64,000 nucleotides of DNA, taken from Heliopora coerulea (Eukaryota; Cnidaria; Anthozoa; Scleralcyonacea; Helioporidae). The position numbers and the translations under genes are program-made. The notes under the pieces were generated by a model. The model saw nothing but the letters and a program-made list of their open reading frames with translations, made no database searches and was not told the origin of the DNA. The stretch covers positions 3,088,501-3,152,500 of the forward strand of contig JASJOG010000016.1 of NCBI GenBank assembly GCA_030142905.1, given 5' to 3'. Positions 27,501 through 39,500 of the stretch are shown piece by piece; positions within the stretch are counted from its first letter, which is position 1, and every line of letters begins with the position of its first letter.

Positions 27501-30500
27501 AGATAGTCTTGAAAGGCCTCAGCCGAACACATGGTCTAACCGAATTCAGTTTATGTACGAATTATGACAGTGTTATTCGCTTATCTTTTATACATGTCCC
27601 AATTCGGCAATCTCTTAACTCGACCCTCCAGCTGGCTGGAGAAATATCTTGCATAATTGAAATTTTATTTTCCCTAATGTATACTAGAATGGTGTTAATG
27701 GTCGGCTTTTGGCGCTATAGAATGCCGTTTTATGCACATGATTGCGTATCTACGTTAATGAATGTCACCTATGCAAAAATTTTAATCGAGCGTGACAAAA
27801 GCATTGATGAGTGTGGTTTCATTAAAATGAATGGGTCTTCGCGTTGATGAGTTTGAGGTTGGCATTAATGATAGTATAGTTTATAGTAGTGAACAGCAAA
27901 AGGTGTATTTGTTCGGTTGAACCCTTTCAAGACTATCTTAACTCAAGACAATGAAGTATGTTTTCCAGTGGGATAGAGAATAGTTGTATTCTACCTTACT
28001 TGAACGTCTTAATTGGTCGCACACACGGCTTTCAACTTCTGTTCGTCGGAAGCCCAGGTTCACCGGTTTCTTTATAAATTTTGATAGTTTCATTTCCTTA
28101 TCGTTTAAACGTGGTTTCGTCTGCACCTTCACTTAACTGATATTATAAAATTTTCTCATCATACCATATCTTTCCTGACAAGTAATTTCAAACTTTAATG
28201 AACAACACTTAGGTAACACACATCAACGTTTATATCTTAGACAAAACATATTTTGCAATCAAAGCTTAGAATAAACGGCAGTACTGGACTGCATGAAAGC
28301 ATTGATGGCGGAGCTTTATTTAACTGCAAAACAATTTTGTTTGTTTGTTTTTTTTGGGTAATGAAAGTTAATGTGTGTTAATAAAGTGCTTAGAACTAAA
28401 ATACATGTTAAGATTCCATTTTGCTCCTGCAATAGACTGGACAACTGTTTTCAGTTGCATAATTTAATGTTGTCAGTTAAGACAGTTCTGAAAGGGCTCA
28501 GCAGAGCAGAATGTGGTTAGTCGTGCATTTTACATAGCAAAACAGTCATCAAAATATTGGCGAAATAAAAGAGGTTAGAACTGTGTAACCAAATTCAGTT
28601 TATGTACGAATTATGATAGTTTTATTCCATTATCTTTTATAAATTTCGGGATTCCATACAACCTTAAATCGACCCTGCAACAGACCGGAGAAATATCTTA
28701 CGTAATTGAAATTTTTACATGTTGGTGATGGTAGATCGTCCAGGTTAGTATAGTCTTGAGAAAGACTGTTGGTGACTGACGTTTCGATGGCCTCAGCGGC
28801 TGCCATCTTCAGAGTCGAGAAAAAAGGAATAGTCAGGAACAGTCAGCCTAATTATATAACCGATTCATTAGTCATGGGTGTCGGTGCTTGTGGGAGATTT
28901 GCGGTTTGTGGGTGTGCGTCATTGGCATTGTTAGAGTCAGTGTTTTGTCTAGCCATTTGTTTTAAGTTTCGAATAAGTCTTTTCTAAGGTGCTGGTAATT
29001 GTCGTGATCGGTTTAGTGGTTCTTGTTCCAAGTTGGTAAACGAACTTTCCAATGTAAGCCGTTGTTTATAGTTTCCACTGTACGTTATGCATGCTGCCGA
29101 GTCCCAGTCAATGTTGTGTTCGGTTTGTCGGTGGTGTTCGGCAATGTAGTTAGTTCTATCGCCGTTCTTAGTTGCTCGTTTGCGCTCAGTTAGTCTTGTG
29201 TTCAAGTTCCTGCTAGTTTCACCAATATATGTCGCCTGGCAGTCGGCACATTTGATCTTGTAGATTGCACCTTGTCTGTCGCGTGGGTGTACTTCGTCTT
29301 TAACGTTAGTGAGTAGATTTCGTAAAGTTTCTGTCGGCCTGTGTGCAACACGGGAGTTGTAAGGCCGTAAGATACGCGAGATGTTCTCATTCGTACCTCT
29401 GACGTAAGGTATCGTAGCTGTTGTAGTAGTCGGGTAATTGGTTTTGTTTATTTCGTGGTCTTTTTGGGTGCAATCTAACTCAATTGCACCGACAATATAT
29501 TGGTGAAATATAAGGCGACATATATTGGTGAAACTGGCAGGAACTTGAACACTAGACTAACTGAACACAAACAAGCAACTCGGACCACCAATAGAACTTA
29601 CCACATCGCCGAACACCACCGACAAACCAAACACAACATTGATTGGACTCGGCAGCATGCATAACGTACAGGGCAAGCTACAAACAACGGCTTACATTGG
29701 AAATTTTGTTCACCAACTTGGAACCAGAATCACTAAACCGATCACAACGGTTATCAGCACCTTAGAAAAGACTTATTCGAAACTTAAAACAAATGGTTAG
29801 ACAATACACCGACTCTAATAATGCCAATGACGCACACCCACAAACCGGAAATCTCCCACAAGCACTCACACCCATGACGTAATGAATCGGTTATATAAAT
29901 AGGCTGACTGTTCCTGGCTATTCCTCTTCTCTCGACTCTGAAAATGACCGCCGCTGAAGCCGTCGAAACGTCAGTCACCAACAGTCTTTCTCAAGACTAT
30001 ACTATCCTGGACGTTCTACTATCACCGACATATACCGATTCTCCCGGATTCAAACCATTTACTTTACTTTAATTGAAATTTTGTTCTCTATAGTGTAAAT
30101 AAGAATGATGTCAATGGTAGTCTGTTGTCGCTATAGAATGTCTTTGACGCAAATGCTTGCGTATCTGCGCAAATAAATGTCACTTCCTAAACAAAAATGA
30201 AAAAAGAAAGTGACAGAATTATAAATGGATGTCGGTTGAATAAAATGAATGTCTTTTTGCGTTAACGAGTTTGAAGTTGGCGTTGATGATGGAATATTTT
30301 GTGGTAATGAACAGCAAAAGATGTGCATGCAGTTATACAACGTTCTACTATACTGAACTCTACTTTACTGCTCTGTAAGCTTTGATTGTAAAACGATTTT
30401 CCTAAGTTGTGAAAATTGTTAAGTCTTTTTAATAACGTTTTTTAATTGTTTGATGTTTATCTAATTCCATATAACCTTAAATGGACCCTGCAACATAACT

Positions 30501-33500
30501 GACAAACGTCTGGCGTAATTGAAATTTTACTGTCCCAAATGTATGGTAGAATGAAGTTAATGGTCGTCTGTTGATGCTGTTGAATGCACTTTCATTCCAG
30601 TGGTTGCCTTTCGACGCTAATTAATGTTACATTTTATGCAAAAATTTTAAATGAACGTGTCAAAAACTTTAATGAGTGACGATTTATTAAAGGGAATGTA
30701 TTTTCGCGTTAATGAGTTTGAGGTTGGTGTTAATGATAGAATATTTTCTGATGATGAACAGCAAAAGGTGTCATACTAGCACTTGTATTTGCAACAGTAC
30801 ACTATAAATTATAAGAAAACCACCGGAAAGCTAAATATTAAAATAAACTCCCATTATGATAAACTGCGAGGTAGTGATAGCATAGCCAGAGTTTCGTTAA
30901 GGGAGGTTATTCAACTCGGGGAGGCAGTCTAACTGCCCCCTCCAAAGAAGACTTCCTTAGATACGCCATGTGGCACTTTGTCGTTTACATTTCTCAATAA
31001 CACAGTGCAGCGGAACAGCTCTTTTGTTGTGAATCAGGCAGGGCTATCCAACATGCGGCCCACCTGACCCATGCGTGCGGCCCGTTTTAGATTTTTTTTT
31101 TAATGAATTAGTAGGTGACCTTTTTGGATTTTTGTTTTGTCCTATTAAGGTTATCAAGACTACTCAGATACATTTTACTTGCTTTCTTTCCGGAAGTCGT
31201 ACTTTTTGTGTCTACAGATCTCATTTGCCATTTTCTTTTTTTTATAACGTTGATGGTACAACGCATTACTGAACTTCGTTAAATAAACAATAACAGCGTA
31301 CCTTCGTGTAATAAACAACAAAAACCACCTTGCCCTTAATATTTTATGCCAGCAGTCTTCCATCAAGTTTTCTGTGCACTGTTTTTGTTAAAATAACCAA
31401 TTAATGCTAAAACCTACATGCTAGTTGGGTGGCACTTCACCACAATTATCCATAAAAAATTCATGTAGCCACTACACGTACGAATTTTTAACCATATCCA
31501 CCGCCTTTGAAAAAACTTGGACACCCTATGGATAAGGGGTTCGGAACATCGACGTTTAATATAAATACGAGACTGACGTTCTCCTATGGGAATTAACTGA
31601 CCCCTCTCTTCCCCTCGCCATGTTTCTGGACGGCGATTTCAATATGCGCGAACTGGATAACTGAAGATAAAAGTACACGTTAGTTTTACTTAATACATCC
31701 ATCCAGTTTATGGTTAACTGGTACTCACGTAACAAAAAATACTCTGAAGCTGCAAAGATTCTCGTTTCATTATTACTTGAATCAACATTTATATCATTTT
31801 ATTAGAAATGGAAGACAATGGCCGCTTTGCTGAGAAGCATTAGAAACGTCGCACAGCACTCTGGGGTAATGGAATGTGTGCTTCCCACTTTTGACATATT
31901 TGGAATTTATTACATTTTGGATTCTTCCATCAGTGAAGGCCAAAAGTATCGTGTTCTAACTTCCAATATGGCAAGAGCCTGTTTGACTTTGGAACAGACA
32001 AATCTCATGGACATGTGCACTGCACATTTGGTAAATGTAAGTATACAAAATGAGAAATAAAAAAAATCTGAACGTTACATTTATGACTATTTTCCCATAC
32101 GTTGGTTTTGCCTTTAAGGATCTGTCTTATATCACATATTTTCCTGGGCATAGCCTTTTTATTAGACCATGGTATTGTTCGTTACCGAAATTTGAGGAGT
32201 ATTAATGGACTTGGGCTAGGCTTTTTTGTTGTTTTGCATAACCATTGGCATAACCAATAGCCATTATCTTAGAGAAAGATTTTTGGATTTCATTAAAGCG
32301 TTTGACAGTATAAATCATAATATCGTCCAGAAGCTCGTTAATATTTGTGTGAGATCTATCATTCACTGGATTTGTAATTTATTTACCTGTCTCCGTCAAG
32401 CTGTTAAACGTGCGACCACCGTTTCACAGTGGCTTCCTATTATAGCTGGAGTGCCGCGGGGTACCAGATTAGGATCAGTACTCTTTCTAGTAATGATAAA
32501 CGACCTCAAGTTGCCTTCTTCAACATTGTCGAACTGAAAATATATGAATAATATCACGATCTCTGAAAACGTCTCTGTGAATGGCAACTCTAAGTAATCA
32601 AGTCAGATCTCGATGGTATCTGCTCACGGTCGACAGTTAATGATATGAAATTTAATCCTGGTAAACGAAAGGAGATCATTGTCTCCTTTTCTCGTCTACA
32701 AGAAAGTTCCCCGGCTTTGAATATTGACGTGCAATCCAATCGAACGAGTCCAGTCCCATAAATTACTTGGTCTTATTTTTCAATCAAATCCAAAGTGGAA
32801 CATTTGCATTGAGGGTATGATATTGTAATATCTTAACTTAGTTCGGATTTTTGAGCATTATATCTATTTGCGTTTACCACTCTGCAACAACATCAATATC
32901 AACTCTCTCCTAGTCCCCATGTCAGTTATTAATTAATTAATTCGTTATTCTGATACGACATCCCTCCTTTATTAAGTTAAATTAATCATCATTCTATTAA
33001 CTCAACATTATTCCTTAAAATGTTTCTTGCTTTGAATTATGAAGTGCCTACGAAGTAATCAGGCAGTTTTCTGAATCTGATAGGTCGCCTTAATGATGGA
33101 CTGTTTGATGCTTGTTGAGAAGTTTGTGTTGGCATTTGTAGTCGATTTCCGTTTGGATTATGATTTGGTGCGAATTCGTATAATCTTCATCATTGTGGCT
33201 ATCTTCGGTTGGTAATTTCTGGGGACTGTTGAATTGCTTTACATGCGATGAATTATGGCGAAAAATTTGTCTGGTGTTGCTTCACATGGCAATTTGTGTG
33301 ACGTCGATGTTTATAATCTCCAAACGATTATGATGGAATGTCGCTGAATATTTGTTTGAGTGGGGCTGTTGCAGAATAACCTTTTCTCCGATTTTGACGT
33401 GATGAGGGGTGGCTCTTCTTTTGTTACCAGCATTGCTTTTCGAATTTTGTTTGGAAACTGCGTCGACTTTCTCGACGTCAGTTGTTGAACTGGCAGGTGT

Positions 33501-36500
33501 TTGTTGTATATTCAGTATCTTCATAAAGAGATATGCTGGGATATTTCCGGTGTTCGCTATAACAAAATTCTACTAAAGTTGATTTGACTTTAGGAGAACT
33601 TTGTTAGAGTTTTCCACTAATCTATTCTCCTGCGATCAATATTCGGTTACTGTACGCAATTTTACTTCCCACGCTTTTAGGGTGTCCCTGAATTCAGTTG
33701 ACATGAAATAGATCGCGTTGCCAGTTTGTAAGATTCTTGAATAGCCATGAGAAGCGACGACAGAGTCTAACCATTTCAATGTTTTTACTGATGTGGTTGA
33801 GGTGATGTTCTGTCTATCGAGGATAGTGATCGATCGGAACTAACGGGTATTCAACAGCTGGGATCGGACCAAATAGATCGAGAGCGAGGTGTTCCCAAGC
33901 CTTGCTTGGGAATAGCGTTGATTCAGTCGGTGGTGGCTGATTTGGCTAACTTGTTACTCAGCAACAGGGTCGGCGGCACTAAATTTAAGTTGGGGATGCG
34001 ACCGTTGCCCTTGTCTTCCTTGTGCCGCCGCCCCTGACTTTAAGTCAGGCCAGCACAAGAGTAGAAATCTTCAAAAGCGTTTACATTCAGACCGGAATGA
34101 AACGAAAGTCAGGTTCTTGCCGAACTATTGGGGGGCGCCCCCCGCCAAAAAAGTTGGAGGTGGCCCCTTGCTTCCCTGTGCCGCCGCCCCTGGGCAAGGA
34201 TGACAACATTTGATGAAAGTTTCTACTTCCTGATTCGTACGAGGCCACCATAACTTTGATCCGAGACGTTGCTTGCATCGGGTAATTCCGGCATGGTTTT
34301 CGTGAGCGACTCTGATTACTCTGCTGCGTAATGCTTGTGGAAAGACGATTTCGTTTCCACGAAGAACGATGTTGGCTTAACATAGCTCATCAGCTATAGC
34401 TTCGAACCGATTCTATAGCATATATAGGGTGTTGTGGGTGATGCTCAGGATCAGTCGTGGAGGTGGAGCGTGTTTCTTCTGTGTCGATTGAACTAGGTGA
34501 CATGTTTAATTTTGAGACACGTTCTCTGACTAAATTTATTAAATATACAAGCTTTCGACTACCTAACTGTAGTCTTAGGTAGTCGAAAGCTTGTATATTT
34601 AATAAATTTAGTCAGAGAACGTGTCTCAAAATTAATCATGTCTCAACCTGGCTGCGCAATCCCCATATTAGGTGACATGTGTTTTGCGAGAACATTGACG
34701 TACTGATTGGCACCGTTTTTACTTTTTGATCGTGGCTTCTAAGGCGTTAATTTTGAAAGGGAATCTGCTAAGTTCTAGGAACCTATACGATACACAACTG
34801 GATAGGCTCGGAAATACGTAATGTTATTTTGGACTCAAACTGACATGCGCTCTTCCAACGCTCTCTCGTAATGTAATACCGCGATGCTTTACATGTAAGT
34901 GTGTAAACGAATAAACGACTCAAACACGAAAGGGAAAATCAAGTGAAAACCCAGTAGTTGCCTTGAATCGAGTAGCGTATCCAACAACTTCAAAATCGTA
35001 TTCTAGTTATCGACTTTGACACCTTTCTAATGCGAGCTGGAGGTGGTTTGAAAATGCTTTATTTCGGCTGAAAGATGTATTCAAGGGACTTGTCATCACT
35101 TTCAAGCTTAAATATATCGTACCAAATAGGTACATGCGAAAGTGTTCGCATACGTAAGCAATGGCGAAGGCCTCTTTTTTGATGTGACCATATTTGATCT
35201 TGGCACTCGTTAATGATTGGCTTCCATTGGCCACTGGACGATAGCTAATGTCGGGTATTGCTGTAACAGTATATCTCCAAGTGTCTAAGGGGATGCATCA
35301 ACCACTAACTTTGTTGGTGCAAGACCGAAATGTTTTAGTAGGTGGGCGACGGAGGTACCAGGCGGGAATCGCAGACGGAGAAGAAATAATAAAGCCCAGC
35401 AAAAAACACGCAAAATAGGCATATTAAAGGTTTAAGATGTAATTCTAACGTTTCGTTGCTGCACGCAACATCCACAGAGAATGAATGAATGACTTATATG
35501 ACAAGGTGATGATATATAATGGTATGTTACATGACATGTAAACGAGATATTGGCGTAAGAACGGAAGTGGGAAGGGGACAAGGAAACAGCAGATTAAGAT
35601 GTAATGGAAGGGTCGAGAGACAAAAGGTCTTAAAATAAAGAAAGTGGAAAAGAGCCCATGTTGGCATTAAGCGATGGATTTAGTTTGCGGATAAGTAGAC
35701 TTTCTCTGACGAGAAGTTCAAAGTTGAAAGAAGAAGACAAGATAGTGAAGTCATCAGGCGAGACAGGGTGTCCAGTGTCACAATGATGTGACAGGATGCT
35801 AGTCGGAGGAGGATTGACTCGTTTTTTGCCAGTAAGGGCAGAAATGCCCAAGTGCTCTGAGATTCGTGTGTGGAGAAGCCGACTCGTCTGGCCGACATAC
35901 AACGAACTACAACGTTGACACTTAAAACGGTAAACGACACGAGATCTCAAAGCCTTGGGAATCCTTTCCTTAAAGACAAAAAAGTGAGACAATCGGAGGG
36001 AGGGGCGGAAAACAAAGCGAAGGTTAATGTGAGGGAAAGCACTGGAGCATAACTTCCGAATCTGAGTGCGAATTTGGAGGCTATGTTGACCAGTGTAGGG
36101 AAGGCAAAAGTAAACGATTTTCTTTGGGGCGAGGGAAACTTTGGGGGAGGGTGAGAAAATCTTATCAAGAAACCGGCGAATGCATGTGTCTATGAATGAA
36201 TTAGGATAACCATTAAGTGAAAGCGTTTTCTTAAGATTTTGAAGATGCGAGTCAAAAATAAAATAGGAGGAGCAAATACTAAAATAGCGATTAAGAAGGG
36301 AAGATATTAATCCTGTTTTGTAAACAGAAAGAATAAAACTATTGTAGTTAGTGTATAAGCCAGTAAAAGTGGGTTTATGAAAAACTGAAGTAGAGAAAGA
36401 GCCATTGGATCGTGTTATAAGAACATCAAGGAAGGGTAAACAGTTGTTGACTTCAGTTTCATGCGTGAAATTGATGTTAGGATGTTGACTATTTAAATAA

Positions 36501-39500
36501 CTGAGAAGAGGTGCAATATGATCGGGGGAAGCAAAAAGCAAAAAGCAAAAAGCAATCATCGACATATCTACGGTAATAAACAGGCTTAAAATGAGTGGGG
36601 CAGTTAGAGAGCCAAAAGCGTTCATGCCTGGAAAGAAGAATATCGGCAAAAGTAGGACCCAGGGGAGAACCCATGGCAACGCCATCGGTCTGTTCAAACA
36701 AAACACCATTAAAGAAAAAGTGGCAATTCTTAACTGCAAGGCTTAGAAGTTGGGTGAATTCGGAACGGGTAAAATTCTGAAAATGACTGGAACTATTAAA
36801 TAACTTAGAAACAATGATATCGATGGTCTCATCTAAAGGAATGTTAGTGAAAAGTGATTTTATGTCGAAGCTAACCATAGTTAAAGTATCAGAGTTGACG
36901 TCCAAGGCAAAAAGATCCTGAATAAAAGAGAAAGAATCGCTTACCATGTGTGTGCCAGCAGAAATAGGGCGTAAAAGAGGGACTAGAAACTTTGCAAGAC
37001 CATAGGAGTGAGTACCGATGGATGAGAGGATAGGTCTAAGGGGGACGCCAAGTTTGTGAACTTTAGGTAGTCCATACAAAATACCTGGGCGTGAGTCCGA
37101 TGGAAATAAATTATCGTAAATAATTTCAGATATAGTTCCATTCTTTAACTCGCGTAAAAAGTTTTTCACTTGATTTTCTTGTCGTATGGAATGTGTAATG
37201 GGATCCACGTCAAGTTTTCTGAATTTGTTCGTATCAGACAAGATGTCATCCATTTTCTTGTAGTAGTCCGATCGGTCGATGATAACGACACCATTCCCCT
37301 TGTCAGGTTTCATGATGAAGATGTTATTATCTCGTTTACATATCATGTAACATACCATTATATATCATCACCTTGTTATATAAGTCATTCATTCATTTTC
37401 TGAGGATGTTGCGTGCAGCAACGAAACGTTAGAATTACATTTTAAACCTTTAATATGCCTATTTTGCGTGTTTTTTGCTGGGCTTTATTATTTCTTCTCC
37501 GTTTTAGTAGGTGGGTATTTCTACATTACATCTACATTAATTATAAATCGTTAAAGTCGTAGGACATCACACCAAGTATTAAAAGAATATATAAAAAATT
37601 TAAATAAATCTAAAATTAAAAAACAATTGGATTAATTTGATTAATTAATAAGTTAAATAATTTAAAAGTTTCACTTTAAAAGTACCTGCCATCTGTCTCG
37701 CCACATTTCCAATTTACGTAGATCATCTTGAAGCCGCTCGCAGTCGTCCTCGTTAGCAATGATTCCGTATCAGCGCATCATCAGCAAACAATCTGATGGT
37801 AGATTGTAAGTTTTCCGGCAGGTCATTTATTCCTCTCACCAGCTCGTGTATCTTTTCCTGGAAATATTCGTTGGATGGGCAGGCACCCGTAACGAGTCGT
37901 GTAAGTTGGTGAGAGCCATCCTCGGGAGTAGAAAAGGCTGTAATGTAGCACAATTTTGGTGCGAGTGATAACTGAAGGTATCCTTTGGTCAGATCCAATT
38001 CGGTGAAAACTGTTGCACCTTACATTTTTTGTAGAATTCATTTACTATCGGAATTTTGATACGCCGTCGTCTTAGAGCTGTGTTGGTTTTTTTCTTATAT
38101 GGACGACGAAATTTACTAGGGTCAAGATGGCGGGTGTATGTGACTAACAACACTCCGAGTATATTTCGTCGTTCTTGTTCCATTTTAGCTAATATTATCT
38201 TATGGTGTAGTCTGATTATTATTGTAAATATAACTCAAGTTACCAAAGAGGTGTATGAAAACATATTGGACAAACAACTTGAAGAGAAGTGTTATGAAAC
38301 ACACATTCCATTAACTTGGCGGTCTGCAATTGATGTCATTATGAACTAAATAGAATCTATCAAACTTCAACGTAGTCTTTGTGAAAATAGGTGCTAAATT
38401 ATAGTTAGACGATCGTATCACGAAAGTTGTAATGTTTGAGTTTTGTCTGGTTTTAGACATGTAAACATGTTATCTTTTTTTTTTAACCAGTACCGTAATT
38501 AGTCGTCTCGAAAATGTCATGAATAATGGTTACCGATCTAGCTTAAAATGTTTTTGTTTATGTTATCGAATGTAAGGTCAAGGTACAAGTTGGTATTGTT
38601 AAATCCTTGCTCTGGTTTGCATCAGCCCATCCTATGTTGATTGAATACTTTGCTGAATTCCAGATATGAAGTAATTCCTGTTCAGATCAGATTTGAGCTC
38701 GAAATACCATGCGAAACTGTGAAATAACATAACTGAGTTAAGAACTACTACATTCTGATTTTGCTATTATAATTTTACAAAGAACTATATACATTTAGTA
38801 TTGAAAAATCTTTTTCAAACACCCTTGTTAATCATGTTACATTCCAAACAACGCCTTCACCTGGCAGAACGAAAGACTTGGTCAGATTGTATCTGATTGG
38901 TCAACTTCTACTGTCAGTCACTGTCAACCAAAATTGCCCACCGAAAGCATAAAAAGAGATGCTCCTTTGCCAAACAGCGGAGAGCCAACGAACAGAAGAG
39001 AGCAGACAAGCAGAGCTGAAAAGCAAGTGGAAGAGAACTCAGACTCGGAAGAACTACTCGCTGGAGCGAACAGTTATTGAACATTTATAAATCATTAGTT
39101 ATTGTACGTTGTCTTGTGATCCAATAAAGATCCCGTAACTCGCCAAACCGTGTCTACCGAGCTAATAACAACTCCTAATTTGACACTGGTGAAGGAACCG
39201 GACCTTAATTCAACAGAAGCTTAAACCCATTTGTAAATCAGAGGGCGAACTTAAAGATGCTATGAAATTCCTTACTGATAAATATGATTTAATCTATAAA
39301 CGAGTTGGAGAATTGGAAGCTAAGTGCCAAACAGTTGTGCAAGAGAACAAAGCTTTAAACGCTGAAATTTAAAGGCTTTCAAAATCCTTCAACGACGTTA
39401 ACACCGAGGTTAATGACGTGAATCAATATTGTTGTGAATGCTGGGAAATCTCGGGCCTCCAAGTTAAGCAGAACGAAGATACGAAAGACCTCGTAATTAA

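Larger units (their letters stand above)
28716..30069. mobile_element. Penelope-like element pair, head to head, with 13-bp target duplication
   Basis: TAATTGAAATTTT occurs at 28703-28715 and 30070-30082. Inside, the left half is the 3' part of a PLE on the - strand (GIY-YIG frame ADCQATYIGETSRNLNTRLTE at about 29200-29270). The right half is a diverged copy on the + strand (ATYIGETGRNLNTRLTEHK at about 29510). The two 3' ends point outward and the 5' parts, including the RT, are missing. Both ends carry the hammerhead-like motif. Confidence 0.85.
28510..30325 (-). repeat. LTR-like repeat, copy 5 (-), split by a PLE insertion
   Basis: The repeat runs from about 28510 to 28715, is interrupted, and resumes at 30070 to about 30325. 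The break carries a duplicated TAATTGAAATTTT on both sides, so the insert came after the repeat. Confidence 0.8.
35347..37500 (-). mobile_element. Penelope-like element with inverted ends and 15-bp target duplication
   Basis: GTTTTAGTAGGTGGG occurs at 35332-35346 and 37501-37515. The main copy lies on the - strand, 5' truncated, with RT and GIY-YIG. The last 170 bp at the left (about 35376-35550) are repeated inverted at the right (about 37335-37500), so both outer ends are 3' ends. It is nested in the gypsy pol between RT and RNase H. Confidence 0.9.
33282..38183 (-). mobile_element. Ty3/gypsy pol on the - strand, with nested insertions
   Basis: Reading down the - strand: RT (about 38183-37690), RNase H (35240-34985), integrase zinc finger (34384-34200) and the pol C-terminus (33524-33282). 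Two PLE-type insertions, 35347-37500 and 34506-34668, and a GC-rich insert near 33940-34195 separate the pieces. The gag relic at 41679-42002 is in the right orientation to belong to it. Confidence 0.75.
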
